Part shown: positions 16,669 through 23,849 of the stretch, in pieces | Layout: each line of letters opens with the position of its first letter | Position numbering within the stretch: the first letter of the stretch is position 1 | Source: Gaiellales bacterium | GTDB lineage: Bacteria > Actinomycetota > Thermoleophilia > Gaiellales > JAICJC01 | Reading direction: 5' to 3' | Assembly (NCBI GenBank): GCA_036273515.1 | Contig: DASUHM010000075.1 | Span: forward strand, 1 to 64,000 | DNA length: 64,000 nt | Position numbers and translations under genes: made by a program | Notes under the pieces: model-generated | Told to the model about the DNA's origin: nothing | What the model saw: the letters and a program-made list of their open reading frames with translations, nothing else | The model's database searches: none

Positions 16669-17319
16669 ATGGCCGCCGAGCCGACGCTCCTCCAGGTGGT
16701 TCCGCGTGCATCGGCGCACCGGGCACAGCTCGTGCGCCGGGCCAAGCTGCTCGCCTGGGGCGGGAACGCATGGCACCTGGTCGAGTTCGCGATCGCCGTC
16801 GGCGCGGGGATCGCCGCCTCGTCCGTCGCGCTGGTGGCGTTCGGGATCGACTCGCTGATCGAGGTGGCCGCGGGCGGAGTGGTCGTGTGGCTCTTCACCG
16901 GCCGGCGGGTCGGGTCTGCCTCCGCCGAGCGGCTCGCCCAGCGGCTGATCGCGGCGAGCTTCTTCGCGCTCGCCGTCTACATCGCGTTCGACTCGATCCG
17001 CGCGCTCGGCGGCGTTCACCCGCAGGCGAGCTGGGTCGGCATCGGCCTCGCGCTCGTCACGGCGCCGGCGATGCCGCTGCTGGCACGCGCCAAGCGCAAG
17101 GTCGGCGTGGAGCTCGGCTCACGCGCGACGCAGAGCGAGGCAGGCCAGAACATGCTCTGCGCCTACCTGTCGGTCGCCCTGCTCGTCGGCCTCGGGGCGA
17201 ACGCCCTCCTCGGCTGGTGGTGGGCCGATCCGCTCGCGGGCCTCGTCATCGCCGCGGTCGCCCTCCACGAGGGCGTCCAGTCGTGGCGCGGCGAGGGCTG
17301 CGCGGACGGCTGCTGCTAA
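16669..17319 (+). CDS. Cation-diffusion-facilitator-like membrane protein
   Basis: A 216-residue membrane protein with five or six helices. SSVALVAFGIDSLIEVAAGGVV matches the CDF second helix (metal Asp kept, the usual preceding His or Asp replaced), and WWWADPLAGLVIAAVALHEG matches the fifth. The C-terminal cytoplasmic domain of true CDF zinc/iron exporters is missing; the protein ends in a short CADGCC tail that could bind metal. Start ATG 16669 follows TACCCT by nine bases, consistent with a leaderless mRNA. It overlaps the convergent small gene by four bases. Confidence 0.78.
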   Translation: MAAEPTLLQVVPRASAHRAQLVRRAKLLAWGGNAWHLVEFAIAVGAGIAASSVALVAFGIDSLIEVAAGGVVVWLFTGRRVGSASAERLAQRLIAASFFALAVYIAFDSIRALGGVHPQASWVGIGLALVTAPAMPLLARAKRKVGVELGSRATQSEAGQNMLCAYLSVALLVGLGANALLGWWWADPLAGLVIAAVALHEGVQSWRGEGCADGCC

Positions 17320-17522
17320 CCGGGTATCCGGGATTGGCAGCCGGCGTTCAGGGCGGGCCGCGCAGGCCGGAAGGCGGTGATCTTCGGGCCGCAGTCCCTG
17401 CGACCGAGCGCGTAGTAGTGCTGCATCGCATCGACGGTCGCGGTCGACTCGCCGTCGGAGCGGTCGATCGCGACCACGCCGAGAGCGGCGACGAGCGCAA
17501 GGACGACCGCAAGCGTGCGCAC
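17316..17522 (-). CDS. Small membrane-anchored or exported cysteine-containing protein
   Basis: A 68-residue reading frame from GTG 17522. The first 20 residues (MRTLAVVLALVAALGVVAID) form a signal peptide or anchor. A polar domain follows with two cysteines (GRRDCGPK and NAGCQSRIPG) that could form a disulfide outside the cell. I do not recognise a family. Its stop codon overlaps the stop of the convergent CDF-like gene. The clean signal sequence and the normal third-position GC support a real gene. Confidence 0.5.
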   Translation of the reverse strand: MRTLAVVLALVAALGVVAIDRSDGESTATVDAMQHYYALGRRDCGPKITAFRPARPALNAGCQSRIPG

Positions 17523-17539
17523 GCCCCAATCGTACGGCG

Positions 17540-17935
17540 CTAGCCGCCTCCCGCCCAGCCGTCCTCGACGAGCTCGCCGTCGCTGGCGTGGTGCGCGCCG
17601 AAGACGAGGAAGTCGAGGCCGTCGGCGCCCGCCTCGAACGCCCGCACCACGCGCGGTGAGACGCGGACGGCGTCGAGCGGGGCGACCTCGACGATCTCGT
17701 CGTCGAGCTTCATCCGCCCGCGCCCGCGCAGGACGACGTAGATCTCCTCGGCCTCGTCGTGGCGGTGGGCGAAGGCCGACCGGCGGCCGGGCTTCAGGCG
17801 GAAGAACGTGACGCCGGTCTGCTCCGCCTCGAGCGCCCTGCGGGCGACCCGCGCTTCCCAGAACCCGTCCAGCCCGTGCTCCGGCGCCGCGTCGTCGACC
17901 TCCGCGAGGTTCTTGAGCGTGTAAGGCTCGGACAT
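17540..17935 (-). CDS. Cupin-domain protein
   Basis: A 131-residue single cupin barrel. Metal-site motifs are visible: FAHRHDEAEEIYVVLRGRG (H-x-H with downstream Glu) and later APLDAVRVSPRVVRAFEAG, in which the usual last His is not obvious. Small cupins of this kind are sugar isomerases, dioxygenases or storage-type binding proteins. Its ATG shares one base with the stop of the upstream SDR (TGATG), so the two are coupled. Role undefined. Confidence 0.8.
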   Translation of the reverse strand: MSEPYTLKNLAEVDDAAPEHGLDGFWEARVARRALEAEQTGVTFFRLKPGRRSAFAHRHDEAEEIYVVLRGRGRMKLDDEIVEVAPLDAVRVSPRVVRAFEAGADGLDFLVFGAHHASDGELVEDGWAGGG

Positions 17936-18714
17936 CAGGCTGCTGTATAGCCGCCGTCGACAGCGATCGAGGCACCGGTCGTCGACGCGGACTCGTCCGA
18001 CGCGAGGTAGACCACGGCCGCCGCCACCTCCTCGGGCGTCGCGAAGCGGCCCTGCGGGATCGTCTCGGCGCGCGACTCCCGGAACGCCTCCGGGTCGGGC
18101 TGCTCGGAGATCCAGGTGTCGATCATGGCTGTCTGCGTGAGGCCGGGCGCCACGGAGTTCACCCGGACGCCGAGGCGCGCCCACTCGACCGCCGCGCCGC
18201 GGGTGAGCGCATGCAGCGCCCCCTTCGATGCGCCGTACCAGGCCGATCCCGACATGCCGACGAGCCCGAGACGGGAGGTGACGTTCACGATCGAGCCGCC
18301 GCCGGAGGCGGCCATCGCCCGGCCCGCTGCGAGCAGCATCCAGAACGCGCCGAACACGTTCACGTCGAAGATCGCCCGCGCCCGCTCGGGCGACGTCTCG
18401 AACAGCGGCACGCCGGAGAGGTCGTGGCCGGCGTTGTTCACGAGCACGTCGAGGCGGCCGAAGGCGTCGATCGCCGCGGCGACGGCGGCGTCGGCGGTCT
18501 CCGGGTCGGCCACGTCGCCGTCGACCGGCACCGCGCGCCCGCCCAGCTCGTCGGCCAGCGCGGTCGTCGGGCCGGCCCGGCGGGCAACGAGGACGAGCGC
18601 CGCACCCTCGCGCGCGAGCGCCTGCGAGACGGCCCGGCCGATCCCCTCGGTCGCGCCGGTCACGATCGCGGTCTTGCCTGCGAGCCGCCCGCCTGTCGGT
18701 TTCCCGTCCGCCAT
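17935..18714 (-). CDS. SDR-family oxidoreductase
   Basis: A 259-residue classical SDR: TGATEGIG (19-26), NNAGHDLSG, Ser in NVTSRLG, and YGASK as the catalytic Tyr-Lys, ending ASIAVDGGYTAA as usual for the family. It is translated first and coupled to the cupin gene. It diverges from a RidA/M20/epimerase/UxuA-like operon with only 27 bp between the start codons, so the two transcripts probably share control. Uronate or deoxy-sugar-acid oxidation is a reasonable guess from context only. Confidence 0.88.
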   Translation of the reverse strand: MADGKPTGGRLAGKTAIVTGATEGIGRAVSQALAREGAALVLVARRAGPTTALADELGGRAVPVDGDVADPETADAAVAAAIDAFGRLDVLVNNAGHDLSGVPLFETSPERARAIFDVNVFGAFWMLLAAGRAMAASGGGSIVNVTSRLGLVGMSGSAWYGASKGALHALTRGAAVEWARLGVRVNSVAPGLTQTAMIDTWISEQPDPEAFRESRAETIPQGRFATPEEVAAAVVYLASDESASTTGASIAVDGGYTAA

Positions 18715-18728
18715 GTCCTCGCGCAGCC

Positions 18729-18734
18729 TAATAT
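18729..18734 (+). promoter_or_regulatory. -10 box of a leaderless promoter (RidA operon)
   Basis: TAATAT, close to the consensus TATAAT, lies seven bases upstream of the GTG at 18742. Transcription would then begin at or next to the start codon. The whole divergent intergenic region is 27 bp, which explains why no room exists for a leader or a Shine-Dalgarno sequence. Confidence 0.55.
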
Positions 18735-18741
18735 CACCCCG

Positions 18742-19143
18742 GTGCCTCCAAGTCGCCTCACGCCGATGGGCTCCGACGACGCCTCGGGCGGCGACGGCCC
18801 GTACACCCCCGCCCTGCGCGCGGGCGACTTCGTCTACGTGTCGGGACAGGGACCGCTCGAGCCGGGCACGCTCACCGTCCTCGGCGAGACCGTCGCCGAG
18901 CAGACCACGCACACGCTGCGGAACGTGCTCGCGCTGGTCGAGGCGGCGGGCGGCGGCGCCGAGAGCATCGTGCGCTGCGGCTGCTACCTCTCCTCGATCG
19001 ACGATTTCGACGAGTTCACGGCCGCCTACGAGGCCTTCTTCACGCACCGGCCCCGCCCGACCCGGACGACCATCGGCTGCCAGCTGCTCGGCATCCTGGT
19101 CGAGATCGACTGCGTCGCGTACATCCCGCTCGGCGATGGCTGA
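18742..19143 (+). CDS. RidA-family (YjgF/YER057c/UK114) protein
   Basis: A 133-residue RidA-type protein: GPYTPALRAGDFVYVSGQGPLEPG near the N-terminus, HTLRNVLALVEAAGGGAESIVRCGCYLSSIDDF in the middle, and RPTRTTIGCQLLGILVEIDCVAYIP at the end. RidA proteins are trimers that hydrolyse reactive imine/enamine intermediates; the conserved Arg (in RPTRTT) is present. GTG 18742 is chosen because TAATAT lies seven bases upstream. It overlaps the following M20 gene by eight bases, so it probably protects against, or acts on, an intermediate of the same pathway. Confidence 0.85.
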   Translation: MPPSRLTPMGSDDASGGDGPYTPALRAGDFVYVSGQGPLEPGTLTVLGETVAEQTTHTLRNVLALVEAAGGGAESIVRCGCYLSSIDDFDEFTAAYEAFFTHRPRPTRTTIGCQLLGILVEIDCVAYIPLGDG

Positions 19144-20368
19144 CCGGGCGCGGACGGCGCCCGACGACTGGCTGGCGGAGCACCGCGACGACCTGGTGAC
19201 GCTCGTCCGCGAGCTCGTGTCGCGGCCGAGCGAGAACCGGCCGCCGCACGGCGACGAGGCCGCGTGCCAGGAGTTCGTTGCCGCCTACCTGCGCGACCTC
19301 GGCCTCGAGCCCGACCTCTTCCAGCCGGACGAGGTCGACGGCGCGACGGCCCACGAGGCCTGGTGGCCGGGGCGGGAGTATGCAGGCCGCCCCAACGTCG
19401 TCACGCGGCTCGCCGGGAGCGGAGGCGGCCGCTCGCTGCTCTTCACCGGCCACGTCGACGTCGTCCCCGCGCACGGCGAGGGCGCCCACGCCTGGTGGGA
19501 CGGCGCGGTCGAGGACGGCCGCCTCTACGGGCGCGGCGCCCTCGACATGAAGGGCGGCGTCGCCTGCTACCTGCACGCCCTCCGCTGCCTGGTCGAGTGC
19601 GGCGAGCGCCTCGCCGGCGACCTCATCGTGGAGACGACGGTCGACGAGGAGTTTGGCGGCGCGAACGGCACCCTCGCCTGCCGGCTGCGCGGCTACGACG
19701 CCGATGGAGCCGTCCTCCCCGAGCCCACCGGCCTGGCGGTCTGCCACGCCACCCGGGGCGGGATCCAGTACCGCCTGCACGCCAGCGGCGGCAAGGCCGG
19801 CATGGACTTCGGCGGCGGCTCGGGGCCGAGCGCGCTGACGGCGCTCGCGGCCGCCTCCGCCGCCCTCGCCGGCGCCGAGGCAAGCCGGGGCGCGCCGATC
19901 TACCAGTTCCTGCTCCAGTCGGGCGAGGAGCTGCCCTGGGGGACGGCCGAAGGCACGCCGACGGAAGGCGTGCTCGAGTTCTGGGCCGAGATCCTGCCCG
20001 GCACCTCGCGGGACGACCTCGAGGCCGAGCTGCGTGGCGTCGTCGAGCGCGCGGCCGGGGCCGGCGCACAGCTCGAGTGGGAGCAGCGCACCCGCTTCCT
20101 CTCGGCGCTCGCCGGTGATCCCGAGGCGGACATCGTCCAGGCCATGCGCGCCGCCCTGCCCAACCGCCCGGCCCCGACCACGGCCCCCTTTGCGTGCGAC
20201 GCGTTCATCCTCGCCGAGCACTCAACGACCCCGGTTGTCGTCTGCGGGCCGGGCGGCGACAATCCGCATGCCCCGGACGAGCACGTGAACCTTTGCGACC
20301 TGCACATCCTCGCCTCCGCATACGTGCGCCTCGCCCGGGACTGGTGTGGGGAGGGGGCCGCCCCGTGA
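19136..20368 (+). CDS. M20-family metallopeptidase / acetylornithine-deacetylase-like amidohydrolase
   Basis: A 410-residue M20 protein with LLFTGHVDVVPAHGEGA (metal His), YGRGALDMKGGVACYL (bridging Asp), VDEEFGGANGT (catalytic Glu) and the C-terminal FACDAFILAEHS. GDNPHAPDEHV supplies the last metal His. The family deacylates N-acyl or N-succinyl amino acids or cleaves dipeptides. The start ATG lies inside the end of ridA (eight-base overlap), and the stop overlaps the epimerase start (GTGA). The combination with RidA suggests release of an amino acid that passes through an imine. Confidence 0.85.
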   Translation: MADRARTAPDDWLAEHRDDLVTLVRELVSRPSENRPPHGDEAACQEFVAAYLRDLGLEPDLFQPDEVDGATAHEAWWPGREYAGRPNVVTRLAGSGGGRSLLFTGHVDVVPAHGEGAHAWWDGAVEDGRLYGRGALDMKGGVACYLHALRCLVECGERLAGDLIVETTVDEEFGGANGTLACRLRGYDADGAVLPEPTGLAVCHATRGGIQYRLHASGGKAGMDFGGGSGPSALTALAAASAALAGAEASRGAPIYQFLLQSGEELPWGTAEGTPTEGVLEFWAEILPGTSRDDLEAELRGVVERAAGAGAQLEWEQRTRFLSALAGDPEADIVQAMRAALPNRPAPTTAPFACDAFILAEHSTTPVVVCGPGGDNPHAPDEHVNLCDLHILASAYVRLARDWCGEGAAP

Positions 20369-21342
20369 GCGACGAGCGCTTCCTGGTGACGGGCGCGTTC
20401 GGCTGCATCGGCACGTGGGTCGTGCGCGACCTCGTCCGTGACGGCGTCGCCGTGACGGCGCTCGACCTGGGCGCCGAGCCGGCCCGCTGGCCGCTCGCGA
20501 TGAGCGACGACGAGATCGGCCGCGTGCGCCGCCGGCAGGGAGACATCACAGACCTCGAGCAGGTCGAGCGCGTGCTGGACGAGGACGGGATCACCCACGT
20601 CATCCACCTGGCGGCCCTGCAGGTGCCGTTCTGCCGGGCCGATCCGCCGCTCGGCGCGCGCGTGAACGTGCTCGGCACCGTGAACGTCTTCGAGGCGGTC
20701 AAGCGTCGCGCCGAACGGATCGCGGCCGTCGTCTACGCGTCGTCGATCGCCGCCTACGACGCACTCGAGGAGGGCGGCGGCACCGTCGAGATGAGCGGGC
20801 AGCCGGGCACGCTCTACGGTGTCTACAAGCGCGCGAACGAGGGCACCGCCCACGTCTACTGGGCCGATCACGGGGTCGCGAGCATCGGCCTGCGGCCGCA
20901 CACGGTGTTCGGGCCCGGCCGCGACCAGGGGCTGACGTCGGCCCCGACCACCGCGATGCTGGCGGCCGCCGCCGGCGCGCCCTACAGGATCCCGTTCGGC
21001 GGCACGAGCCAGTTCCAGTATGCGCCCGACGCCGCCCACGCGTTCGTCGCCGCCGCCCGCGCGGCCGCCGAGGGTGCGTCGGTGCACAACCTGGCCGGGA
21101 TGAGCGTCTCGATGGACGAGGTCGTCGCCGCCATCGTGGCCGCAGCGCCCGACGCCGCGGGCCGGATCGCCTACGACGACGTGCTCCTGCCCTTCCCGGG
21201 CGCCGTCGACGCCGCCTCGTTCGCCGCACTGGTCGGCCCGATCGCGGAGACGCCGTTCCCGGAGGCGGTGGCCGACAGCGTCGTCCGCTTTCGCGACCTG
21301 ATCGCGCGCGGCCTCGTCGACCCCGGTCGAGTCCTTCGATAG
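20365..21342 (+). CDS. NAD-dependent epimerase/dehydratase
   Basis: A 325-residue extended SDR. The N-terminal FLVTGAFGCIGTWVV (GxxGxxG) binds NAD, and HVIHLAALQVPFC plus YASSIAAYDA follow. The active Tyr-Lys is YGVYKRANEG. Members interconvert nucleotide sugars or oxidise uronates; uronate dehydrogenases have a similar length and C-terminus. With a UxuA-like gene eleven bases downstream, oxidation or epimerisation of a hexuronate derivative is plausible but unproven. GTG start overlaps the M20 stop. Confidence 0.85.
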   Translation: MSDERFLVTGAFGCIGTWVVRDLVRDGVAVTALDLGAEPARWPLAMSDDEIGRVRRRQGDITDLEQVERVLDEDGITHVIHLAALQVPFCRADPPLGARVNVLGTVNVFEAVKRRAERIAAVVYASSIAAYDALEEGGGTVEMSGQPGTLYGVYKRANEGTAHVYWADHGVASIGLRPHTVFGPGRDQGLTSAPTTAMLAAAAGAPYRIPFGGTSQFQYAPDAAHAFVAAARAAAEGASVHNLAGMSVSMDEVVAAIVAAAPDAAGRIAYDDVLLPFPGAVDAASFAALVGPIAETPFPEAVADSVVRFRDLIARGLVDPGRVLR

Positions 21343-21353
21343 GGTCCGCGATC

Positions 21354-22385
21354 GTGGTCAAGCCGGTCGAGTTCGCCGAGTACTTCCCGCCCACGCCGAT
21401 CCCCTTCTGGACGACGCTCCAGCAGGTCGGTGTGACCAGGGTCATCTCGGAGCTCGACCGCGCGCCGGACGGCATCCACGACGACACCGGCGACATGCCC
21501 TGGGACCTGACGCCGCTCGCGCGCATGCAGCAGCTCTACGCCGATGCCGGGCTCGAGCTTGTCGGCGTCGAGGACTACCCGCCGCTCGACCGTGCCCGCA
21601 CCGGCGCGCCCGGGGCGGAGGAAGAGACGGAGTGGTTCTGCACGCTCATCCGGAACCTCGGCACGCTTGGGATCCCGATGCTCTGTTACAACTGGATGCC
21701 GGGCGCGAACTGGGTGCGCACGAGCACGATCGCCCGCGGCCGCGGCGGCGCGCTCGTCACCGCGTTCCGGGCGGACGCGCTCCCGACCGACCAGCCGATG
21801 AAGGTGGGCGCGGCCGATGCCGAGCAGCTGTGGAAGGCGTACGAGCGGTTCGTCCGGGCCGTCGTGCCGGTCGCCGAGAAGGTCGGCGTCCGCCTCGCGC
21901 TTCACCCCGACGATCCACCTATCACCCACTACCGCGGCGCCGCCCGGATCATGAACTCGGTCGAGGCGTTCGACCGCGTGGTCGCGATGGCGGACTCCGA
22001 GGCGCACGCGCTCTGCTTCTGCCAGGGCAACATGACGCTCGTCACCGACGACGTTCCCGGCGCCATCCGCCACTTCGGCCGCCAGGGCCGGATCGCGTTC
22101 GGCCACTTCCGCGACGTGCGCGGCGTCCCGACGAGCTTCGTGGAGACGTTCCACGACGAGGGCCAGACCGACATGCGCGCCTGCATGGACGCCTGGCACG
22201 AGTTCGACTTCGACGGCGTGCTGCGGCCCGACCACGTGCCGACGATGCACGGCGAGGCGATGGACTCGCCCAGCTACGCGCTGCTCGGCCGGCTGCACGC
22301 CATCGGCTACATGCAGGGGCTGCGAGAGGCCAGCGTGCATCATGTGTCGAAGGCCACCGAGGCGGGAGTCGGCGCGGCGAGGTAG
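21354..22385 (+). CDS. Mannonate dehydratase (UxuA)-family protein
   Basis: A 343-residue TIM-barrel protein resembling UxuA. Blocks are LALHPDDPP (metal His), CFCQGNMTLV (metal Cys region), GHFRDVRGVP (metal His) and HDEGQTDM, ending HGEAMDSPSYALLGRLHAIGYMQGL. UxuA removes water from D-mannonate to give 2-keto-3-deoxygluconate. It is somewhat shorter than enterobacterial UxuA, as in many Gram-positive homologues. Start GTG 21354 has TAGGGT eight bases upstream, so an internal leaderless transcript is possible. It closes the 18.7-22.4 kb operon. Confidence 0.85.
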   Translation: MVKPVEFAEYFPPTPIPFWTTLQQVGVTRVISELDRAPDGIHDDTGDMPWDLTPLARMQQLYADAGLELVGVEDYPPLDRARTGAPGAEEETEWFCTLIRNLGTLGIPMLCYNWMPGANWVRTSTIARGRGGALVTAFRADALPTDQPMKVGAADAEQLWKAYERFVRAVVPVAEKVGVRLALHPDDPPITHYRGAARIMNSVEAFDRVVAMADSEAHALCFCQGNMTLVTDDVPGAIRHFGRQGRIAFGHFRDVRGVPTSFVETFHDEGQTDMRACMDAWHEFDFDGVLRPDHVPTMHGEAMDSPSYALLGRLHAIGYMQGLREASVHHVSKATEAGVGAAR

Positions 22386-22429
22386 GGGTACCATCAGGCG
22401 GTGGACACGTTCGCACTCCGCGGCCCCCG

Positions 22430-23059
22430 ATGAGATTGCGATCGCTGCTCGACCTCGATCTTCCGCCGCTCGTCGACGCCGAGCGGCTGCTGGCCGAGCT
22501 GCGTGACCAGCGGACGTGGCGGCTGGCGGGTGCGGTCGTGCTGATGGCGCTCGCCGTCGTCGCCGTCGTGGCGCTGCCGCAGGTGTGGCTCGTGCCCACC
22601 GCCGGCGCCATCGCCGCGCTGGCGACCGCCGCCATCGCCTTCGACCGGCGCCGGTCGCTGCTCGAGGGGCTGGTGCAGGTGCGGGAGGCCTACCGGCTCG
22701 AGGAAGTCTCGGCGGCCGGGTCGCGCTTCGCGACGCGCGAGCGGCGCACCCGACTTGCGGGCTGGATGCGCGACATCGTCGGCGCCGCCGAAGGCCGGGA
22801 CGTGCGCGTCGCGTACACGGCCGCGGCGCTCGACGCGCGCGTGCTCGCCCGCAAGGAGCGGCTGCTGCGGGTGGCCGCCGCGCTGGACGGCCGCGACGAC
22901 GAGCTGCATCCGGCAGGCGTCGCGATCGTCCACCGGCTCCTGACGCGGCCGTCGATCTCGCCGCTCTTCAACCCGCAGCTCGAGGAGCAGATCCTGGACG
23001 ACGCGCTGCACCGGGTCGAGGCCTGCGCGGCCCACGAGAACGCGCTCGCGTCGGTCTAG
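22430..23059 (+). CDS. Hypothetical protein with two membrane helices
   Basis: A 209-residue protein with no recognised family. Two hydrophobic helices (about 32-48 and 51-69) follow a polar leader. A cytoplasmic helical region comes next with RRTRLAGWMRDIVGAAEG and a C-terminal RPSISPLFNPQLEEQILDDALHRVEACAA. The layout is like the protein at 5673-6347. Its stop codon overlaps the 3' end of the convergent RraA-like gene by four bases. The start is the first ATG; no strong ribosome-binding site is seen. Confidence 0.6.
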   Translation: MRLRSLLDLDLPPLVDAERLLAELRDQRTWRLAGAVVLMALAVVAVVALPQVWLVPTAGAIAALATAAIAFDRRRSLLEGLVQVREAYRLEEVSAAGSRFATRERRTRLAGWMRDIVGAAEGRDVRVAYTAAALDARVLARKERLLRVAAALDGRDDELHPAGVAIVHRLLTRPSISPLFNPQLEEQILDDALHRVEACAAHENALASV

Positions 23060-23721
23060 ATGACGCCGTAGGTGCGGAAGGCGTCCCACACGGGCATGCC
23101 GTCCGCGAGCTTCGAGCGCACCAGGTTCTCGCCCGAAACCTTCTCCTCGGAGAGAGTGATCACCTCGTCGGCGACGGCGCTCGGCACCACGACGACCCCG
23201 TCGAAGTCGGCCAGCACGAGGTCACCCTGCTCGACGTGAACCCCGCCGCACTCGACGGGCACGCCGACCGCGTCGACGTCGATGCGCCCGAGCGAGTCGT
23301 GGGCATTGATCCCGGCGACGAAGGTGGGGAAGTCCATCTCGATCAGCTGCAGCGTGTCGCGCGTGTAGCCGTCGACGACGATGCCGCGGGCGCCGCGATA
23401 CCGCGAGGCGGTGGCGAGCAGCTCGCCCCAGTACGAGCCGCGGACGGTCGAGACGATCATGATGTCGCCGGGCCGCAGCGCGTCGACCGCCTGCAGCTCG
23501 CCCCGGTAGTAGTCGTCGCGGTTCGCCGGTGGGGCGTCCACCTCGACGGCGTGCACGGTCGAGGCGAAGCCGGCCATGCGCGCCTCGGGGTAGAGCGGGC
23601 GGATGCGCGGATCCATCACGTTCCCGCGCACGCCGACCTTGTCGAGGCAGTCGGCGACCACCGCCGGGTAGAGGCGGTCGAGCCGCTCGAGCAGCGCGTC
23701 ACGGTCAGGTTGATCGTTCAA
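23056..23721 (-). CDS. RraA-family / 4-hydroxy-4-methyl-2-oxoglutarate aldolase-like protein
   Basis: A 221-residue RraA-like protein: TVRGSYWGELLATASRYRGARGIVVDGYTRD matches the family's G-x-WGELL-A and RG-V-DG-x-RD motifs, and VEVDAPPANRD supplies charged pocket residues. Such proteins are class-II oxo-acid aldolases or decarboxylases in catabolic clusters. The start is TTG 23721, which is also the first base of the operator TTGAACGATCAA (minus strand), so the operator encodes residues 1-4. A promoter (TTGACC, 17 bp, TAGACT) ends nine bases upstream, making the mRNA nearly leaderless. The next NTG would remove the first helix. Confidence 0.85.
   Translation of the reverse strand: MNDQPDRDALLERLDRLYPAVVADCLDKVGVRGNVMDPRIRPLYPEARMAGFASTVHAVEVDAPPANRDDYYRGELQAVDALRPGDIMIVSTVRGSYWGELLATASRYRGARGIVVDGYTRDTLQLIEMDFPTFVAGINAHDSLGRIDVDAVGVPVECGGVHVEQGDLVLADFDGVVVVPSAVADEVITLSEEKVSGENLVRSKLADGMPVWDAFRTYGVI
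23710..23721 (-). promoter_or_regulatory. LacI-type operator, copy 1 (over the start of the RraA-like gene)
   Basis: The minus strand reads TTGAACGATCAA, a near-perfect dyad centred on CG with half-sites TTGA and TCAA, typical of LacI-family operators. It begins nine bases after the -10 box and contains the TTG start codon, so a bound repressor would cover the transcription start. Confidence 0.65.
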
Positions 23722-23730
23722 GGCGAGGCG

Positions 23731-23759
23731 AGTCTAACGAGCGCCCGCGGTCCGGTCAA
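23731..23759 (-). promoter_or_regulatory. Promoter of the RraA-like gene
   Basis: On the minus strand TTGACC (-35) and TAGACT (-10) are separated by 17 bp. The -10 box ends nine bases before the operator and start codon. Both boxes match sigma-70-type consensus well for this GC-rich DNA. Confidence 0.6.
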
Positions 23760-23776
23760 CCGCCCGCTCGGGCCGC

Positions 23777-23805
23777 TTGACACGCCATCGGGGACGAGCG
23801 AGACT
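23777..23805 (+). promoter_or_regulatory. Promoter of the APC permease gene
   Basis: TTGACA (perfect -35, 23777-23782) and GAGACT (weak -10, 23800-23805) are separated by 17 bp. The operator copy starts eight bases after the -10 box, the same geometry as in the divergent RraA promoter and the SMP-30 promoter. Confidence 0.5.
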
Positions 23806-23813
23806 ACCGCCGC

Positions 23814-23825
23814 TTGAACGATCAA
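23814..23825 (+). promoter_or_regulatory. LacI-type operator, copy 2 (permease leader)
   Basis: An exact TTGAACGATCAA placed at the expected transcription start of the permease transcript. With copy 1, 92 bp away, it brackets both divergent promoters, an arrangement that would allow repression by looping or by simple blockage of each start. Confidence 0.65.
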
Positions 23826-23849
23826 CCGAGGGAGGGTCGGTGATGGCGT

